DNA from: Branchiostoma lanceolatum
Taxonomy: Eukaryota > Chordata > Leptocardii > Amphioxiformes > Branchiostomatidae
Reading direction: 5' to 3'
Length of the DNA: 64,000 nucleotides
Assembly: GCF_035083965.1 (NCBI RefSeq)
Contig: NC_089727.1
Coordinates: 5,833,501 to 5,897,500, forward strand
Below, in pieces: positions 23,294 to 36,300 of this stretch; position 1 is the first letter of the stretch, and each line of letters begins with the position of its first letter. The notes under the pieces are model-generated. The model saw only the letters and a program-made list of their open reading frames with translations. It did not search any database and was not told where the DNA came from. Position numbers and translations under genes: made by a program.

Positions 23294-24370
23294 AAGATGG
23301 CGGACGCTGCGTGGAAATAAGGAAGAGTGGCTGGAAACCCGTGAGTTTTACCCGCTACAGTCAGATTTACTGAAATATAACTACATAGAATAACTTATAA
23401 ATTCTGTTTTGTTCGTTATACAGGTAGAGTAACAGTGGGAAAGACGGATTTGTGGACTTTTGGGCTGCTGAAGTCGCTGTAGGTTGAAGGGGAGGGGCGT
23501 TTGCATAATCGAAAATAAATGTGTTGTTTTTCTGCATGACCCTTTGCAGTTCTCAATCTGAAGAAAGAAAGCTTCAGCAGTATTTTTATCATGTGATTGT
23601 CAAACCATTATGCGTTGTTTTTTGATTTACTAGCCTTCGTACTCTAGTAGTTGTTTTTTTGTGGGAGCACCGATTAAAAGTTCTTAGTGGACTTTTGTGT
23701 GTTTTGGAAGGATTAGGGATACTTTGTCACAAGAAATAAGTGATGAGAATAATAAATAAGTGATGATAAAAGGTCACGATCTTCCCTCACCAACCTCTGC
23801 TTGGAGAGCAAGTCTACGAAAGCCACGCCTTCAGCACTGGTATTAGAAGTCGGTCACATCGAGGATTTTATCCCCGCATTGGTATCGATAGTCAAATCTG
23901 TTATTATAGATATGTGCTATGGATAATCCTAATAGCGCAAGTAAGTCACTGCCGTAACGTATCTCAGCACTAAGTTTGTAGTGCGTTCACAAAAGTTCAG
24001 CACTGGTTTTCCAGTGCTGAAGCCACTTTCAGCACTGGAACCGAGTGCTGAAAAAGGAGGGAGTGGTTTTCGTAGTTTTGCGCTTGGAGAGAATTGTTTG
24101 TGTACATTTTTCAACGTTATGTGTGCACATGGTGTTTGCCGCTGTATAACTTTGCTTATGATTCCTATGTCAACCTCTTCTGGTATAGATAAATGTGTAT
24201 TTCAACTTAAAGCGATGCCACAGGCCACATCTTGCCTAACAATAACATACTCATAGTTCCCTATTTGATATGTTTTTTTTGTGTGTACCAAACATTTTAT
24301 TTTCTCAGTTCAGACACATATCCCCTCAGACCACAGCTCTACTGCAGTCCATGTCTGAACTGACATTGAC
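23294..24370 (+). other. BRCA2: BRCA2 5' leader: untranslated exon 1, intron 1 and start of exon 2
   Basis: A likely untranslated exon ends at 23340 before gtgagt, and exon 2 starts at 24309 after tttctcag. The leader contains a short uORF at 23297 (eight codons including stop) if transcription starts upstream of it, and a second uORF at 24351-24374 whose TGA overlaps the main ATG. Intron 1 carries two hairpins built from cagcactg/cagtgctg words near 23998-24052. Confidence 0.6.
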
Positions 24371-27300
24371 ATGAAGTCCACCAGATCCAAGTGTCCACAT
24401 GGACCAGAAGAAACCATCTTCAGGAGAGTCCAGGGGGGACCAGCTCGCAGGAAACTCGCTTTGGAGGATTTCTCTGATCTGCTGTCTGAAGAGCAACTCA
24501 GAGGTTTGTTCATTTGCTGTTGATCAGATTCATCAGTTTCTGAGCACTACTTTTTAGAAAAACCACTGGAACATGCAAACAGGTACTGTACATTGAAAAT
24601 AGAAAACAAAAACATGTTACAGTCTTAGCTATGAATTATCAAATCAGATTGCTTGTCTTCATTTGAATTGCAACAACACCATACAGATTGGGAAACACCA
24701 GGCAGCAGATTGTTGATGTTATCCTTAATCATTGTGCCAATCCCTTACCACGGAGTCAGAGGCCCATCCTCTCTGTTTGGAAGACAACATTGCATAAAAT
24801 AATTTAACAATATCAACAGCATACAATTAGTTGCATTAATGCAACCAGATAGATGTGAGCTTGAAAGTTCTGTACCGTCCATGTGTAGATCTGGGGCCAG
24901 TGTCAGACTCCTGGTTTGAAGACCTGACAGCTGAAGCCTTGTCTGAGGATGACAATACCACTACCGGAGTACAAGGTAGGGACCCAAATGTAACATCTCA
25001 TACTAGTTATAGAGCACAACTATCACCTCTGGTTGTTAATGACTTACTGTGAACCTTGAAATGTTTGCTGTGGTTTTCTCTTTGCTGTGATCTCTCTACC
25101 GTTAAATCACGACGCTGTGAATATGCATTTCCAACTACTGTACTGCAGAATTGTTACAATTACGAATTAGAAATTCACAGTAAAAACCTCCTTTTCCCTT
25201 CTATCGTGATGGTGAAAAAGATAGATTTACAGTACAGATGTGTCACTCCGTTTTCCTTTTGGTACATTTTTGACAAATTTCTGTACTGTCATTTTCCATG
25301 ATGAAGCTAGATTCAGTTCATGTGAACAGAACGTGATATGCATGTTTAAATGTCTTCACACAGATGACCTTCAAACGCCCCTGAAGAGTCATCACCATGG
25401 CAACAGTCAGACAGACATTGCTGCCACCCCAGTGCTTGATGGGAAGGATCCCTTCACCCCCTCCACCTGCTCGCCGTCACTTTTCAGCCCTAATGTCCCA
25501 GAATGCAATGGAACAGACCAGAAAAACAGATTCAGGTCGGAGGTCAACATGGGACACTCCACACCCGTCCTTCCCCAGTCTGGGAAAAAATTTATTGGCT
25601 GTAAGTTTGTTTTGTTTGTTTTCTATCGATAGTTAAATCAGCTTTAAGATTGAATTGTTTATAACACCTCTTTCACACTTCTTACATTATACGTCCACAT
25701 AGTTGATACAATTAAAGGAATAAGGCTTACGAGTTTGGATCATTGGGGCTATTATTATATGTTTTTTTTTATTGTTTGTCAGATGGTGTTGCACACAGTT
25801 TCTTGTTTGTTTATGTCAGATGTCTTGTGTGATTTGTGCAGTTTCAGGTCTGAGTCAGCTGCGAGCAGGAGAACACCGGCGCCACACCCTGGGGCACTTC
25901 CAGCCGAGTGTGGGGCTCTCCCCTGGGGTAGGGGGCAGTCCTCTGCCCATACTACCTGAGACTGACAGGTAACACTAAGTTTACTTTTACAGTAAGGATG
26001 TTAACTCAAGGAAACATTCCTACCTAGTAGTTTTGCAGTGGTATTTTAGATTTTCGAAAATTTGGGTAAATCCAATTTTTGTATTGTCAAATAGTCCAGG
26101 AGGATATATTAGATTCTTAATATGTTCCCCTTCCAATACCATTGTAGTTCATAGCAGTGACATTGGTCTTGTGTATTATAATGTTTTTTTCCAACGTTTT
26201 TACTAGACAAATATCAATGTTGACTTTGAGATGTACAGATTTTGTCTTGAACTCGAAATACTGAATTGGTAGATGTTCTCCTTTCCTCAGTTCTGTACTG
26301 TCAAGAAGACTTTTCAAGACTCCGCAGGGGCCCTCAAGTCAAGGTACATTTCCATGTCATGGTTGTTTTGTATTAAAGAAACAAGTGTCCATTTATGATC
26401 CTTTGTCAAGTGAACTGTTGTTTCTGATATTTGAGTACAAATTGTTTTATGCAGTTAGCAATGGACCAGAGAGGAACATGTTGAGAAAGAAACTTAACAC
26501 TTTGATCGTTTTGTTTTCTAGGATTCTCCAGTCAGCCAATTACATCCAGGTTCCTGGTACGTTTCCTATAGTCCCTTTTCTAAACACGCACAAACATTGT
26601 TTATAATGTGTACATTTGTTATAATTCAGCCCATTTTTTTTCATTGAATTGAACTGAATTTCTTTATTTCGGGTAGCAACATGATACAAATGCAAATGTA
26701 TACTTAACACATAACAATTTATATATATCTACATGTATCTTTATCATAATTTATAAATGTCCCTGTAGTGACAGTCAGACTTTAACAGACATCTTATGAC
26801 TCTGTTAAAAAGTAAAAGTAATTTTCCTGACATATGTTTTATCTATTTTGCTTCATCTCCTCTTTAAAACCATGTATTTCTTCAGCCCACCCCAGAACGC
26901 CTGACCATGACCCTAGGAGGTGACCTGGACAGTTCTGCCCTGTCATGGACCAGCTCCATGGCAACACCTGGCACTGCTGCCATGACAACACCCACTGCTG
27001 CCATGACAACAACTGAAGCTGCAGGTAAGGATGTCTGCTTGGAGGAGGGAGGGGGCACCCAAGGTATCTTGGCAATTGAGATCAAATTCATGGATTTTTT
27101 TGGATGTCACTCTAAAAAAGTTCTAAATGACTTGGAAAGAAAGTTTAGATAAATCTGTCAGAACTGGGGTCATATTGATACTACAGAAGTGGCAATTTCA
27201 CTTGGTTCAACTTTATTTGTTTAACCAGGAAAGGTACACATTGCAAAAATAAATGCTAATATGTAACAGTAGAAATAATGAACTTAAGAGATTCCAAGCC

Positions 27301-30300
27301 CCAAAAATGGGATAGAATGACACACAGATTCATCTGTTGAAACTTTATGTTTTCCAGAAGACATTTGTGATCCAGAAGAGGATGTCAGCATTGCTGCTGA
27401 TGGAAAGAAGGTAAAAGCTCTTCTTACCCCACTCCCCTTTCACAGAAACACACCCTCAATTATTGTTAAGAGACAAATATTTATGACATGAAGTACATGT
27501 AGTGTTTTACTATATATATTACATCTCTGCTTTTTGACCAATGTAAAGCTATTGTTGTGCACGTAACGACATGCTTAGGTTAGAAGTATTTTGGTTCAGC
27601 ATTCTTCTCTATCAAAATTAGACAAGTGATCTTTTGTAGATAGATCATAATGTTTATTGGGTTTACTACTTGATAACTAAATTCCCTTATGATGCTTTCC
27701 AGCTTGGAAGGGCCCTCTTTATGCAGTGTGAAGAAGAAACAGATGAAGATTCTGTACAAAAACCAACTCAGGATAAACCTCAGCCAGAGGAAAATCTCAG
27801 AGATGTGTTTCCAACTTTCCAATCACCAACTGGCATGACTTTGACTCAAGAGTTTGAAAGCACTCTGACAGAAACTAGTGCAGGACACCACATACCAACT
27901 GCCTCAGCACCACATGAAACAGCAGAGAAAAGGAAACATAACAACGGGGGCTCGCATGACACTCAAGGGACTACTTTTCAAACAAAAGTAGCAAAGAAAG
28001 TTCCAAGTATGTCTCAGAAGAGCTCAAGTCAAAACAGTGTCCAGAATGATGTGGACAAAACTTTGGACTTCCTTTTTGCCAGGTCAGAGAGGAGGAGTCA
28101 AAAGAAAGAGCCTCCTCCCCCTAAGAAAAGAAAATGGAACGAGCCAACTAGTGAGACAGTATCTAAGGCTGTACCATCTGTAGGGGAGACAGGTCTTGAT
28201 ATAGATGACTCTAAAGACAATGATTGTAAGTCAGGAACTGACACAAGTCAGCATAAAGGAGATGTAGACCATACAACCAAAATGCAGACTGAAGATTCAT
28301 CAGACCATGTGGCTAAAACAGCAGGAACCCAAGGAAGTACAATACCACCCAATTCGGTGGAGAACATGATAGGCAAACAGACTACTGCATCTCCAGTTTC
28401 TTCCCTCAACGTAGACTTCTTCTCTCAGATTTCTCCTTCATCACTGCTGGAGATTTGTGAAGCTGCTGATGCTGCTGCAGCAAAGTCAGTGGATTCCAGA
28501 TATCAAAGCTCAGGCAATAGACACGAGAAAGAGCATCAAGTGCAATCCAGTACTTCTAACTACCAGTTAGAAAAAGAAGGGGTCGCTGATACAAAAGATT
28601 TAGGTTTAGGTCAAGAGGAGAGGCGTGATACAACATCCACAGGGAAGGATGGAAAGTCTATAGAGTGTGCTCCTTCTTCAACTGTGAAAGATTGTAAGAA
28701 CTCTGATCTACAGTCAGATGAAGTCAGTTTCTCTGAGTCTCCACCTGACATTAACCCGACCCAGGGCACACTGGATGTCATGAATGTCAGCTCACAAGTT
28801 TTCAAACAGCAAACAGATGCTAATGAAGGACACCTAGCATTTCAAATTGGTACTGCAAGAGATGAAGAAGACAAAACTGCACTTGGTTCATCGAAAAAGA
28901 AGCAGCTAGCCACCCCATCTCTTGTCTTCAATCTTAAAGTGCCAGCTAACAAGGATAGTCTCCAAGACACTCCTAAGTTCTCGGCAACAACTGTGAATAG
29001 AGGAGCATCAGCAAGGAGGTTTTTCTACCCTACGTCATCACAGATTTCCAACTCCACACCAAAAACACTTTTCCCGAGTAATCTGCATGGAAATCAGAAG
29101 GAATTGAAGGGAGCAGTGAAAGGTCCTGCAACTCCAAGCACTGCTTCTAGTCCATCTCTTGGTCAGGGTAAAAAACAGAACCCACTCAAAACAAGACTTA
29201 GTGATGTTGCTGAGGGGACTTCTTCCAGGACTTTCAAGTTGTCAGAAAGCTCTGCTTCATTTGGGCAGCAAAACACCAGAGAGTACACTAAGAAAGAGTC
29301 CAAACTGAACACTGAACAACCAAGCAATGAATCCATGTGTGCCAAAAATGCTTTGGACAAGCCTGGTGTTCTCTTTACATTGCACAACCAGAGCACATCA
29401 GACTACAAAACACCAAACAGAAAATTACCACTGTCAGCTGGTATTACGGACAGAATGGACACTTCCATTCCCAAACAAACAAAAGAAACAACCGGTAGCA
29501 AAGACTTTGTAAAAAGCTCTCTGTCAAGCTATGAAGGATTTCAAACAGCCTCAAGAAAAAAGATAGCAATTTCTGACAGTGCTATGAAGAAAGCGGCAGC
29601 ACTGGCTGCAGAAGTTGATGCAGAAATGGCTAAGACAGGTCCAAATATGTCTTCAACTTCAACGCAATTTGATACAGGTTTGAACAAAGACACTGATGCC
29701 ACAAAGCAAAAAGAAACAAGAACAGCAACTGAAATGTATACATCCTCCGAGACACCAACAAAAGGTAAATGTCTGGAGAGTAGCCGTGAGTTTGGTGGTT
29801 TTTGTACTGCTTCCAACAAAAGGATTGAAATCTCTGAGAAAGCCATGAAACAAGCTAAGGCTCTGGTGTCTGAGGTGGAAGATTCTCTTCTAGCTGAAAT
29901 GGTAGTAGAACAAACAGGTAGTGTCAGTGATACTACTTCAAAAGATAGAAGACTACCAATGACTACTAGCAGGAGAGTCAATGTCCATACAAAAGGATTG
30001 GAGACAATAGTCCAAGAGGCATCTAAAAGACAGCTACAGAAAGAGTTTGATCCTAAATGTATGTCAAACACTGGTCTAGTCACCACCTCTTCAACTAAGA
30101 AACTATCTTCCTCCCTTGACATACAAAACAGTTGCTCTACCAAAGCTGGTGGTCTCTCCATTGGTGTGGTTAATGCAGAGACAAAACATACCAGATCCCT
30201 TTCAGAATTCACTGGCTTCCAGACTGCTTCTAAAAAGCCTATCCAAGTGTCATCAGATGCGATGAAAAGAGCAGAGAGTCTAGTAAAGGAAGTTGAGTCC

Positions 30301-33300
30301 AGTATGGCTGGGGAAGCTCAGTGGGAGAAGGACAGGGATGATAGTCCTTTCTCAAACTCCAATGGTCTTCAAACAAGTTTAACCAAAGAAAGTCTTTCCT
30401 CTGATAGCATAAGTGATTCTAAGGCCATGACAGCTAAACTGGAGGATTTTGTTAACACAGAGACAAGAAAGAAGCAATATACCGGCTGCGCATCCCTGCA
30501 CACTACAGGCTTTAGAACTGCATCAAGGAAGCCCATACAGATATCATCAGGTGCCATGAGAAAGGCTAGGTCTCTAGCAGCAGAGGTGGATGCAGGTTTA
30601 GCTTCAGAGAAAAAAGGGTACCAAGGATTGGACCAGACTTTGAAACTGGATGTCACAGGTTTCACCACAGCCTCAAAAAAGCCCATCAGAGTAGCTCCCA
30701 GTAGCATGGAGAAGGCTAAGGCTCTAACAGCTGAAGTGGAGGACAGTCTTCCTACAGGTACCTCTAATAACTGTATCGATAACCAAAATCCAGCACCAGA
30801 ATGTCCTGGTTTTAGAACTGCCTCCAACAAGAACATCTCAGTCTCAGCTCAATCCATGCAGAAAGCCAGGCTGTTGATGGCAGAGGTGGATGAGGCTGAC
30901 CAATTGTCCAGCACTGAAGAGGGTACAGCGAGAAAATGCTCTGAAACAACGGCAACAGTAATGCCAGCAGTAGAAAATGGCACCTTTCCTCAACCCAAAG
31001 GACGGCGGCCATTTAAACCTCCGTCAAACGTGTTGGGGCCGGGGAAGTGTTCTGAATTGCCAGACTCTCGTGGTAGAAGTAAATCAGTTAGAAATACAGC
31101 CAGCACAAATTCAGAAGTCCATCCAATTAGCACTGCTGCAGGGACGACTCATAAACCTTCTCAGCCAATCATGGAAGAAGACAACAATATGAATGACAGT
31201 TTCCATGACGACCAGCTGTTCTGTACGCAGATGGTGTCGGCTGCCGAGGTAGCAGAAAGCACCTATGCCTTCCTGCAAGCAGAGAAAGAGGATGGAGGCA
31301 GTGATGACTTTGGGCTCTCAGACCCTCTACAAAACAAAGGAAAGACTATAGATCCAAGCACAAGCCTTTTCAATGGTGCTGAAAAGGTAAGGTTTGACAA
31401 CAACAAAATTAAGGAGAGACGGAGTCAAAGTAACCCTAGCAAAGTTAGGCAACATGAAATTGTTTGTGCACCGGAAACCAAGAGCAGTCGTACCAGGACT
31501 TCAAATGCAGCTAGTCCAAAACATGTTGAAGTCGCTGCAGGACAGAACCAATGTAATCCCCAAAGGTCTGACCAGAATGCAGTAGCACAGGGAAATTACA
31601 TGGCCAACCCTACAGAAGAACAGAACACCAGTTGCAAAAACACACAGGAACATACAGCTGCCAACAAGAAGTTACATACAATGCAGAAGAAGATTGTCAC
31701 AATTTGTGACACAGTGAAAGACACAGATGCTGCCATGCTGGACGAGAGTTTCGACCTTGCCTGGGGTCTGGTGGATGAGATGCTAGTGAAGGCCATGGAA
31801 GCTTCGGCTCACAAGTCTGAAGAACACAACACGACTCCAAAACCAGGACAGGACAGGCAAGCAGACACTTCCTTTGATCATAGACACTCTCTGGACAGTG
31901 GGTTAGGGGAGTGTAGAATCACGTCACAGGACAAAAATGTATCTATGACATATTGTAGTAGCCTTGAAGAACCGCGACACAACAATACACTTACTTCTCA
32001 AGAAGTTAAACAGAACACTGAAGATGTGTCTGTGAAGGAACATATCCAGTGTGGAGACAAGTCTTACCAGCCACCTCAGTGTCCTTTCACAACTGCCAGT
32101 GGAAGAAAAGCGTCTGTCTCAGAAGAGGCTCTGAAACATGTAAAGGAAATGGGAAAAGATGATCTCTTACCCCCTGACGAAATTTCTATCCCTATCAAGG
32201 AGTTGTCAAGACAGCATTCTCCAAGGGAGGTCTCCCATATGAGTTTTAATGAACATCTGAGGGAGACCCTACCTGCACACAACCAATGGAGAAGAGATGA
32301 AGAAATGGATTTGTCCAACAATGTAGGTTTCAGCACTGCAAGAGGGAAGAAGATAACTGTTTCTAAGAAGTCTCTGGAGAAGGCGGGGCAGCTTTGGAAC
32401 AGTACAGAACAGGCACTACAGAAAGGGAAGTCATCTACGTCAGGAGAAACAGACTGTTCACCGACGTTTCAGGGTTTCCAAACTACAAGTGGACACAAGG
32501 TCAGCGTGTCAGATGCAGCACTGGCAAAGGCAAAGCAGATGTGGAATGATGCAGGAGAGCTTAAACAAGGCATGCATGCTGTTTCTGCAGATAGATATGT
32601 ACAGGAGCCAGAAGGATTCAAAACTGCAAGTGGAAGGACAGTGAGGGTGTCAGAGAATGCACTGCAGAAAGCACAACAGATGTGGAAGGAAACTGAAGGA
32701 CAACAAGGCACTTCTAAAGTCAATTCTTGTTCATCAGAGTTTCCTGGGTTCCAAACTGCAAGTGGACACAAGGTAGCAGTGTCAGATGCAGCACTGGTAA
32801 AGGCAAAGCAGTTGTGGAATGATGCAGAAGACCTGGAACAGGACATGCTTGCTGTTTCTGCAGATAAATGCTTACCCAAACCAGAAGGTTTCAAAACTGC
32901 AAGTGGAAAAAGAGTGAGGGTGTCAGAGAAGGCACTTCAGAATGCACAGAAGATGTGGAAAGAGACTGAAGGGCAACAAGGCACTCACACGACTTCTAAA
33001 GTGAATACCTGTTCATCAGAGTTTCCTGGGTTCCAAACTGCAAGTGGACACAAGGTAGCTGTGTCAGAGCAAGCACTGCTGAAGGCACAACAGATGTGGG
33101 ACAATACAGATAAAGGAGAAACTGGGCTAGATGTAAACAAGGAATCTTGTAAGACATTTCCCGGTCTTCAAACTGCAAGTGGATGTACAATGGATGTCTC
33201 TAAGGAATCGTTGCTAACAGTGAAACAAATGTGGAACAATGACAATGAGAATTATAACCCACAAAGGGACACTTCCATGACCTCTGCAAAGCTTGGAGGG

Positions 33301-36300
33301 TTCACAACTGCAGCAGGGAAATGTGTGCAGGTGTCAGAACAGGCACTGCAGAAGGCAAAGCAGCTGTGGGAGGAAACCGAAACTAAAATTTCCCCCAGCC
33401 ACAAGGAGAAGTCATCAGGATTCCAAGGTTTTCAGACAGCAAGTGGGAAAAAGGTTGACATTTCAGACCAGGCGTTGTCAAGAGCGAAAGAGCTGTGGAG
33501 GGATACAGTTGGCGAATCAGGCAATGAGGCCAAAGGCACTGATTCCACAAAAGAAAGTAGTTCCAAATGTACAGGTTTTCAAACTGCAGGGGGAAGGAAG
33601 GTACAAGTTTCAGCAGAAGCTTTGCATAAGGCAAAGTTGCTATGGAAGGATGATGAAGTTGAAGAGACATTTAAAGGAAATTCAATGGAAACACTGGATT
33701 CTGCTACCTTCAATGAAGAAACCTTCAAAAAGCAAGATAGTATGCAGTCCCTGAGTAATGTGCCATTTGCAGGATTTAAAACTGCCAGTGGTCATACTGT
33801 CAATGTTTCAGAAGCTTCACTGCTGCGTGCAAAGCAGATGTTTCAGGATGTGGAAGAAACAAACAAGTCTAGCCCAAACAAAGAGCCAATGGAAAATTCT
33901 GCACTGCCAAAGTTTCAAGGATTCACTACTGGCAGGGGACAGAAAATTGAGGTGTCAAAGAAGTCTCTACAGTTTGCTAAAGAGATGTGGAAAGAAGCAG
34001 AACCGATTGTCAACCATCCAGCTGAATCAGCAATGAAAAGGCAAGAATGTAGTGAAAAGAGTACCACCAAGTATGGGGGCTTCCAAACAGCAGGAGGCCA
34101 GAGGATAGATGTGTCAGAAGAAGCACTGCAAAAGGCAAAGGCACTGTTTTCAGATGACACATCTCTAACTGAAAATGATTCTTGTAAAAAATCATCACAT
34201 ACCAATCAAGAACAACTCAATAATGATGCTAAATTCAAAGGCTTTCAAACTGCTAGAGGACAGAAGATAGAGGTGTCAGAAGATGCCCTGAAAAAAGCAA
34301 GAGTTCTCTTGTCTGACGATGTCACTGAAGGAATACAGGGCCCCAAGATGGAACGTGCACAGGATGCAAACACTTCAATATTCAGAGGTTTTCAAACTGC
34401 TGGAGGACAGAAAATAGAGGTGTCAAAGGATGCCCTACAAAAAGCAAGAGCCCTTCTATCTGATGATGTCACTGAGGAAATCTCAGGCCAAGAAGAACTA
34501 CAGGTCCCCAAGAAAATGAAAAGTGCAAAGGACACAAACACTTCAATGTTTGGAGGTTTTCAAACTGCTGGAGGACAACAAATAGAAGTATCAGAAGAGG
34601 CACTTCAAGAAGCTCGAGCAAGGTTATCAGAGGTACAGGATGATTCTATGGGGCTGGATACGGGGTTTGCTGAAAAGACTGCTGAACACTCACCTCTACA
34701 GAAAAGAAGTGTCCCTGGTGTTTCGCCATCAGGAAAGGATGAGCACGGACATGGTGTCAAGCCTGGAGCGCCACAAAACAAAGGGGAATGGTTGTACAGG
34801 GATAGAAGCTCCAGAAAAAGAACTCTGACTTCATCAGACACAACAGGTTAGTTCCCTTTTTGTTCCAGAAATGTATGCACATTTTGCGGCATATTCATTT
34901 CAAGTGCACAATGTTGTACATTCACTGATACACAGACTGATGAAAAATTGTGTACTTTTCCATTTGTTGTCCCTGCCAATCTATATCATTCTCAAATTGA
35001 AGAACTATGCCATGTTTCTTGACTGACTACACCATGATGTATACTACATGTTGTTCATCCCATAATTCTACATTATTCCTATCTCCAGCCATTTGGCCTC
35101 CAAGCAAGCGGCAGTCTCCCTCCCCTGCTGGTTACCAGGCACAACATGTGGGACACAGACAGGCTTTCAGGCCTCCAGTAGCTACTCATCCTGAGGGTAG
35201 GGCATGTAGATATGTATTGTTAATTCTTCTGACAACTATTTTAACACTACACACAACAAAAGAGTTTGCTACTATAATGGGGAGCTTTCAAGACAAAATT
35301 TATCTCTTTATTAGCCTGGTAAAGTCAGATGTCGTCTTGGAGTTCTCTTGTCACGTGACTTGATGTTGATTATTACGTGACAAGAGACAGTCATATACAG
35401 TCATATATTGTTAATTCATTTACTTTTTGGTAGTATTGTTTTTACAGATGTTAAATACATGTTCTCATTTTCAAATAGATAGTAATTACAATAGATAGTT
35501 TTCCTTATTTACATTTTCCTATTCTCTTTTTGCTAGGTGTGGTTCATGATCGCCATGGATTCTCTGTTCGTACCCGACTACAGCCACTCCACTCAAAGCC
35601 TAGGCAGGACTTCAGGTCAGTATCGTCTGATTGGTTGGATTAGCATCAAAGTCAAGTCTGATTGGTCATTACAAATCCATTTAGTTCATTTGATTGGTTA
35701 GTTCAGCACCAAGGACAGGACTGATTGGTCCTTCCAGATTAATTAGTTCATCTGATTGGTTAGTTCAGCACCAAAGACAGGACTGATTGGTCATTTCAGA
35801 TCAAATCCATTTGGCTCATTAATTATGATTGATTAGTTCAGCACCAAGAACGGTACCAACAGCATCTCTGGTCACTGAGTTTAGCACAATGGACAATGTT
35901 GCTTTAAGTTAAATAGTGATTATGATTGGTCAGTATGGTCAGCACCATGGACAGTATACAAAGTGATCACAGAATGTCCAATAGTAAATGTCTACAGACA
36001 ATCAACCTAACACTAAGGAGAATGCTCATTGGCTATCATTTTATGTTTCTAACTGCTCATATTTTTTTCTGTGCTTGTAGAAGACCTCCAGGTCTGCCCC
36101 AAGCAGCCCGTCAGCCTGTAGTGTCCACGCCACAAGCACAGAACTCCACAGAAAACTCCTTCAGGACTCCATTCAAATCTCCAGCCTCAACCTTCTCCGC
36201 ACCTTTCAAAGCAAAACCAGATGGAGAGGAGGGACCAGCAGAAGAATTGTATAATTCTGCAGCATGTACCACAACAGACAATACACCAGACAGCCCGGAA

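Noticed and set aside
29541..30212. 223-codon ORF on the minus strand inside BRCA2
   Set aside because: It is an antisense shadow of the repeat-rich exon.
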